DNA from: Chloroflexota bacterium
GTDB taxonomy: Bacteria; Chloroflexota; Anaerolineae; UBA1429
NCBI GenBank assembly: GCA_014360745.1
Contig: JACIWY010000218.1
Span: 1-6,374, forward strand
Direction of reading: 5' to 3'
Length of the DNA: 6,374 bases
Part shown: positions 4,690 to 6,374 of the stretch, one piece after another
Numbering within the stretch: the stretch's first letter is position 1
Layout: the number at the start of each line of letters is the position of its first letter
Notes under the pieces: model-generated
What the model was told of the DNA's origin: nothing
The model's input: the letters and a program-made list of their open reading frames with translations, nothing else
Database searches by the model: none
Made by a program: the position numbers and the translations under genes

Positions 4690-5756
4690 TTCCCATGGCT
4701 TGCCCCACTGTTCCGGGGAGCGCCGACGACCAGACGCTCCCCGCCGAGGTGTTTCTAGAACAACCGGGGGCGGTCGCGGCTTTTACGCCCTCAGAGGGTT
4801 TTTGGTGCACGGCCTTCCGAGTGCGTTATCGAGACAGCTGGGTGCGTATCCTCGCTGAGCCCCCCTCATGGAGCGCGCTCTGCACGCGGCCTACCTGGTA
4901 TGGCAACCCTCTGCTCTTCCCCTATCCTCTGAGCATCGCTCAAGGCTCTTTTATCTATCGGGGCAGGAGCTACTCGGTGCGCCCGGGCAGGGAGGGGCGC
5001 CCCATCCACGGTTTGGTCAGAGACAATGCCTGGGTTATCGACGCCTTCTGGAGCGATGAGCACGGCGCTCATGCCAGAGCCTCAATCTCTACCGGCGAGG
5101 GCGCCAATCCCGGCCTGTGCCAATACTTCCCCTTCCCCTTTCGCTTCACCACGAGTTATACGTTGTGGGGCACGAGCTTGAGCATGGCCTTTGAAGCCAC
5201 CAATCTGGGGGATCAGCCCATGCCGCTGGGGCTGGGTATTCATCCCTACTTTCCGGTGCCCTTGATCCCCGGTGGCGCCGCGTCGGACGCGATTGTTCGC
5301 TCTGATGTGGCCTATCGGTTGCCCCATCTCTTGAGCGAGGCACAGACCGAGTGGCAGGCACCATCCGGCCCTTACGATCTTTGCGCGGGGCAGCGGGTGA
5401 GCGATCTGCTGCAACTGGCGGGGGCCGGATCCAAATCATTGCTCCTGGCCTATGTACAGCGCGCAGATCTCGATGCACCCACCAGCGATAGGGGAACCGG
5501 CTTGCATTGGTCGCTCGCCGACGCCGAACATGGCCTGAGCATCGACATCATCTCCTCCGACGCTTTTCGGGCGCTGGTGCTCTATGCGCCGCCTGCGCAG
5601 AACGTCATCTCGCCGGTAATCAGCACCTGTCTCTCCGATGGCTTTAACCGATCAGCTCGCGGCGCGCCAAGCGGCACGATCGAGCTGGATGCCGGAGATA
5701 CCTGGCGAGCTTGGATCCGCATGGATGTAAGCGTGGAGAACGGCAAGGCATCTTGA
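4683..5756 (+). CDS. Aldose 1-epimerase (mutarotase)-like protein
   Basis: Galactose-mutarotase-fold protein of 357 residues. Mutarotases interconvert alpha and beta anomers of free sugars. The signature YGNPLLFPYP (73-82), GRPIHGLVRDNAW (105-117) with His109, and GLGIHPYFPVP (183-193) with His187 match the two conserved histidines of the family, His187 being the likely ring-oxygen proton donor. The carboxy-terminal motif that normally holds the catalytic Glu (family pattern about EPYTCxTDAFN) reads VISTCLSDGFN (312-322). The T-C-x-x-D-x-F-N part is kept, but the Glu position is Val312. Enzyme activity may thus be altered or lost, leaving a sugar-binding or lactone-acting role. The GTG start at 4683 overlaps the preceding stop by 7 nt, and the next gene follows after 16 nt, so it sits inside a tight operon. 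The alternative start is ATG 4695. No signal peptide is evident, so it is cytoplasmic. Confidence 0.88.
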   Translation: MVIPMACPTVPGSADDQTLPAEVFLEQPGAVAAFTPSEGFWCTAFRVRYRDSWVRILAEPPSWSALCTRPTWYGNPLLFPYPLSIAQGSFIYRGRSYSVRPGREGRPIHGLVRDNAWVIDAFWSDEHGAHARASISTGEGANPGLCQYFPFPFRFTTSYTLWGTSLSMAFEATNLGDQPMPLGLGIHPYFPVPLIPGGAASDAIVRSDVAYRLPHLLSEAQTEWQAPSGPYDLCAGQRVSDLLQLAGAGSKSLLLAYVQRADLDAPTSDRGTGLHWSLADAEHGLSIDIISSDAFRALVLYAPPAQNVISPVISTCLSDGFNRSARGAPSGTIELDAGDTWRAWIRMDVSVENGKAS

Positions 5757-5762
5757 ATTGAC

Positions 5763-5767
5763 AGGGG
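5763..5767 (+). promoter_or_regulatory. Ribosome binding site for the enolase-superfamily gene
   Basis: AGGGG lies 5 nt before the ATG at 5773 in the 16-nt gap after the epimerase stop. It supports this start. Confidence 0.5.
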
Positions 5768-5772
5768 TTGCC

Positions 5773-6374
5773 ATGAGGATCATCGCCATTCAAGCTACGG
5801 CCGTCCAGGAGCGCGTCCTCTGGGCGCGACAGGTCGAGCGACTTGTAGGGTTGCGTTCTTTCAGTCGCGTTCAGGGCCTGCCATGGCCCTCCGCTCCGCG
5901 AACTGGCCCCGCTTTTGGGCCTGGCTCGGTGTTGGTCGAAATCGAAGCTGAGGATGGCTTGAGGGGATTTGGCCTGGGCGGAGGCGGTTGGCCTGGCGCC
6001 ATCGTGGTGCAAGAATATTTGGCCCCGCTTTTGATCGGCCAGGACCCCTGCGACACCGAGGGGCTTTGGGAGAGGATGTACCGTGCCACGGCCCGCTACG
6101 GCCAGGCAGGCATCGCCTTGATGGCGATCAGCGGCGTAGATCTGGCGCTTTGGGATATAAAGGCTCGCGTCTTGGGGCAGCCCGTGTACCGGCTTTTGGG
6201 CGGAGGGGCGGCGCGACCCGTGCCGGTGTATGCCACTTCCCGCGATCCGCAGTGGGCGCGTGAGCAAGGCTTCTGTGGCATCAAGCTGGGTAGCCCCTTT
6301 GGCCCGGCCGAAGGCCGCGAGGGAATGCATGGCAATGAAGAAGCCGTCGCCACGATCCGCGAGCGCGTCGGCCC
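5773..6374 (+). CDS. Enolase-superfamily (mandelate racemase/muconate lactonizing) sugar-acid dehydratase, 5' part
   Basis: The first 200 codons of an enzyme that should reach about 380-400 residues; it runs off the right edge. The N-terminal capping domain spans about 1-145, with the variable 20s loop near 25-50, a glycine run GFGLGGGG (65-72), and the strongly conserved YGQAGIALMAISGVDLALWD (109-128) followed by GQPVYRLLGG (135-144). The barrel starts near 148. GIKLGSPFGPAEGREG (169-184) holds Lys171, and its GPxxGxxG pattern resembles L-rhamnonate dehydratase and close relatives more than mandelate racemase itself. Such enzymes use Mg2+ to dehydrate aldonates to 2-keto-3-deoxy acids. The metal ligands and the His-Asp catalytic dyad lie beyond the window, so the exact subgroup cannot be confirmed. 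It is last of the four co-directional genes seen here and supplies a plausible substrate for the upstream aldolase candidates. Confidence 0.88.
   Translation, partial: MRIIAIQATAVQERVLWARQVERLVGLRSFSRVQGLPWPSAPRTGPAFGPGSVLVEIEAEDGLRGFGLGGGGWPGAIVVQEYLAPLLIGQDPCDTEGLWERMYRATARYGQAGIALMAISGVDLALWDIKARVLGQPVYRLLGGGAARPVPVYATSRDPQWAREQGFCGIKLGSPFGPAEGREGMHGNEEAVATIRERVG

Noticed and set aside
5644..6330. 228-codon minus-strand frame across the epimerase and dehydratase genes
   Set aside because: It crosses two sense genes with clear motifs, and its composition is that of an antisense shadow.
1..6374. Mobile element, CRISPR array, toxin-antitoxin or defence system
   Set aside because: No regularly spaced repeats, transposase or integrase motifs, terminal inverted repeats, or small paired genes were seen on either strand.

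Overview
The window is a GC-rich (about 60%) stretch of bacterial chromosome with compact genes. The protein family variants resemble those of Chloroflexota or similar environmental bacteria. That placement is an impression from family resemblance and not something the sequence proves. I see no tRNA, rRNA, CRISPR array, insertion sequence or phage gene.

Left part (1-1400). A short 5' fragment of a membrane protein gene runs leftward out of the window. It diverges from mutY, the A/G-mismatch adenine glycosylase of the 8-oxoguanine repair system. A perfect 14-bp hairpin lies just past mutY and separates it from the convergent next gene.

Middle and right part (1415-6374). This looks like one accessory catabolic locus built around a divergent control region at about 2462-2660. 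Leftward lies an NAD(P)-dependent dehydrogenase of the Ldh_2 (malate/L-lactate/YiaK-like) family. Rightward lies a probable four-gene operon. It encodes a DapA-superfamily (class I, Schiff-base) lyase, a long RraA-family protein carrying the D-X20-R-D signature of class II pyruvate aldolases, an aldose 1-epimerase-like protein whose start overlaps the previous stop, and the first 200 codons of an enolase-superfamily dehydratase that resembles L-rhamnonate dehydratase. The control region holds two back-to-back sigma70-type promoters whose -35 boxes form an 8-bp perfect inverted repeat.

Working model (inference). The locus degrades a sugar or sugar acid. The epimerase-like protein would handle the free sugar. 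The enolase-superfamily enzyme would dehydrate an aldonate to a 2-keto-3-deoxy acid. The RraA-type and/or DapA-type enzyme would cleave or further dehydrate that acid, and the Ldh_2 enzyme would oxidise or reduce a 2-keto/2-hydroxy acid intermediate. No transporter, kinase or regulator is visible, so the substrate cannot be named. Several members depart from family active-site consensus: the DapA-like enzyme lacks the GTTGE and YN motifs, and the epimerase lacks the expected catalytic Glu. An unusual substrate or reaction is therefore plausible.
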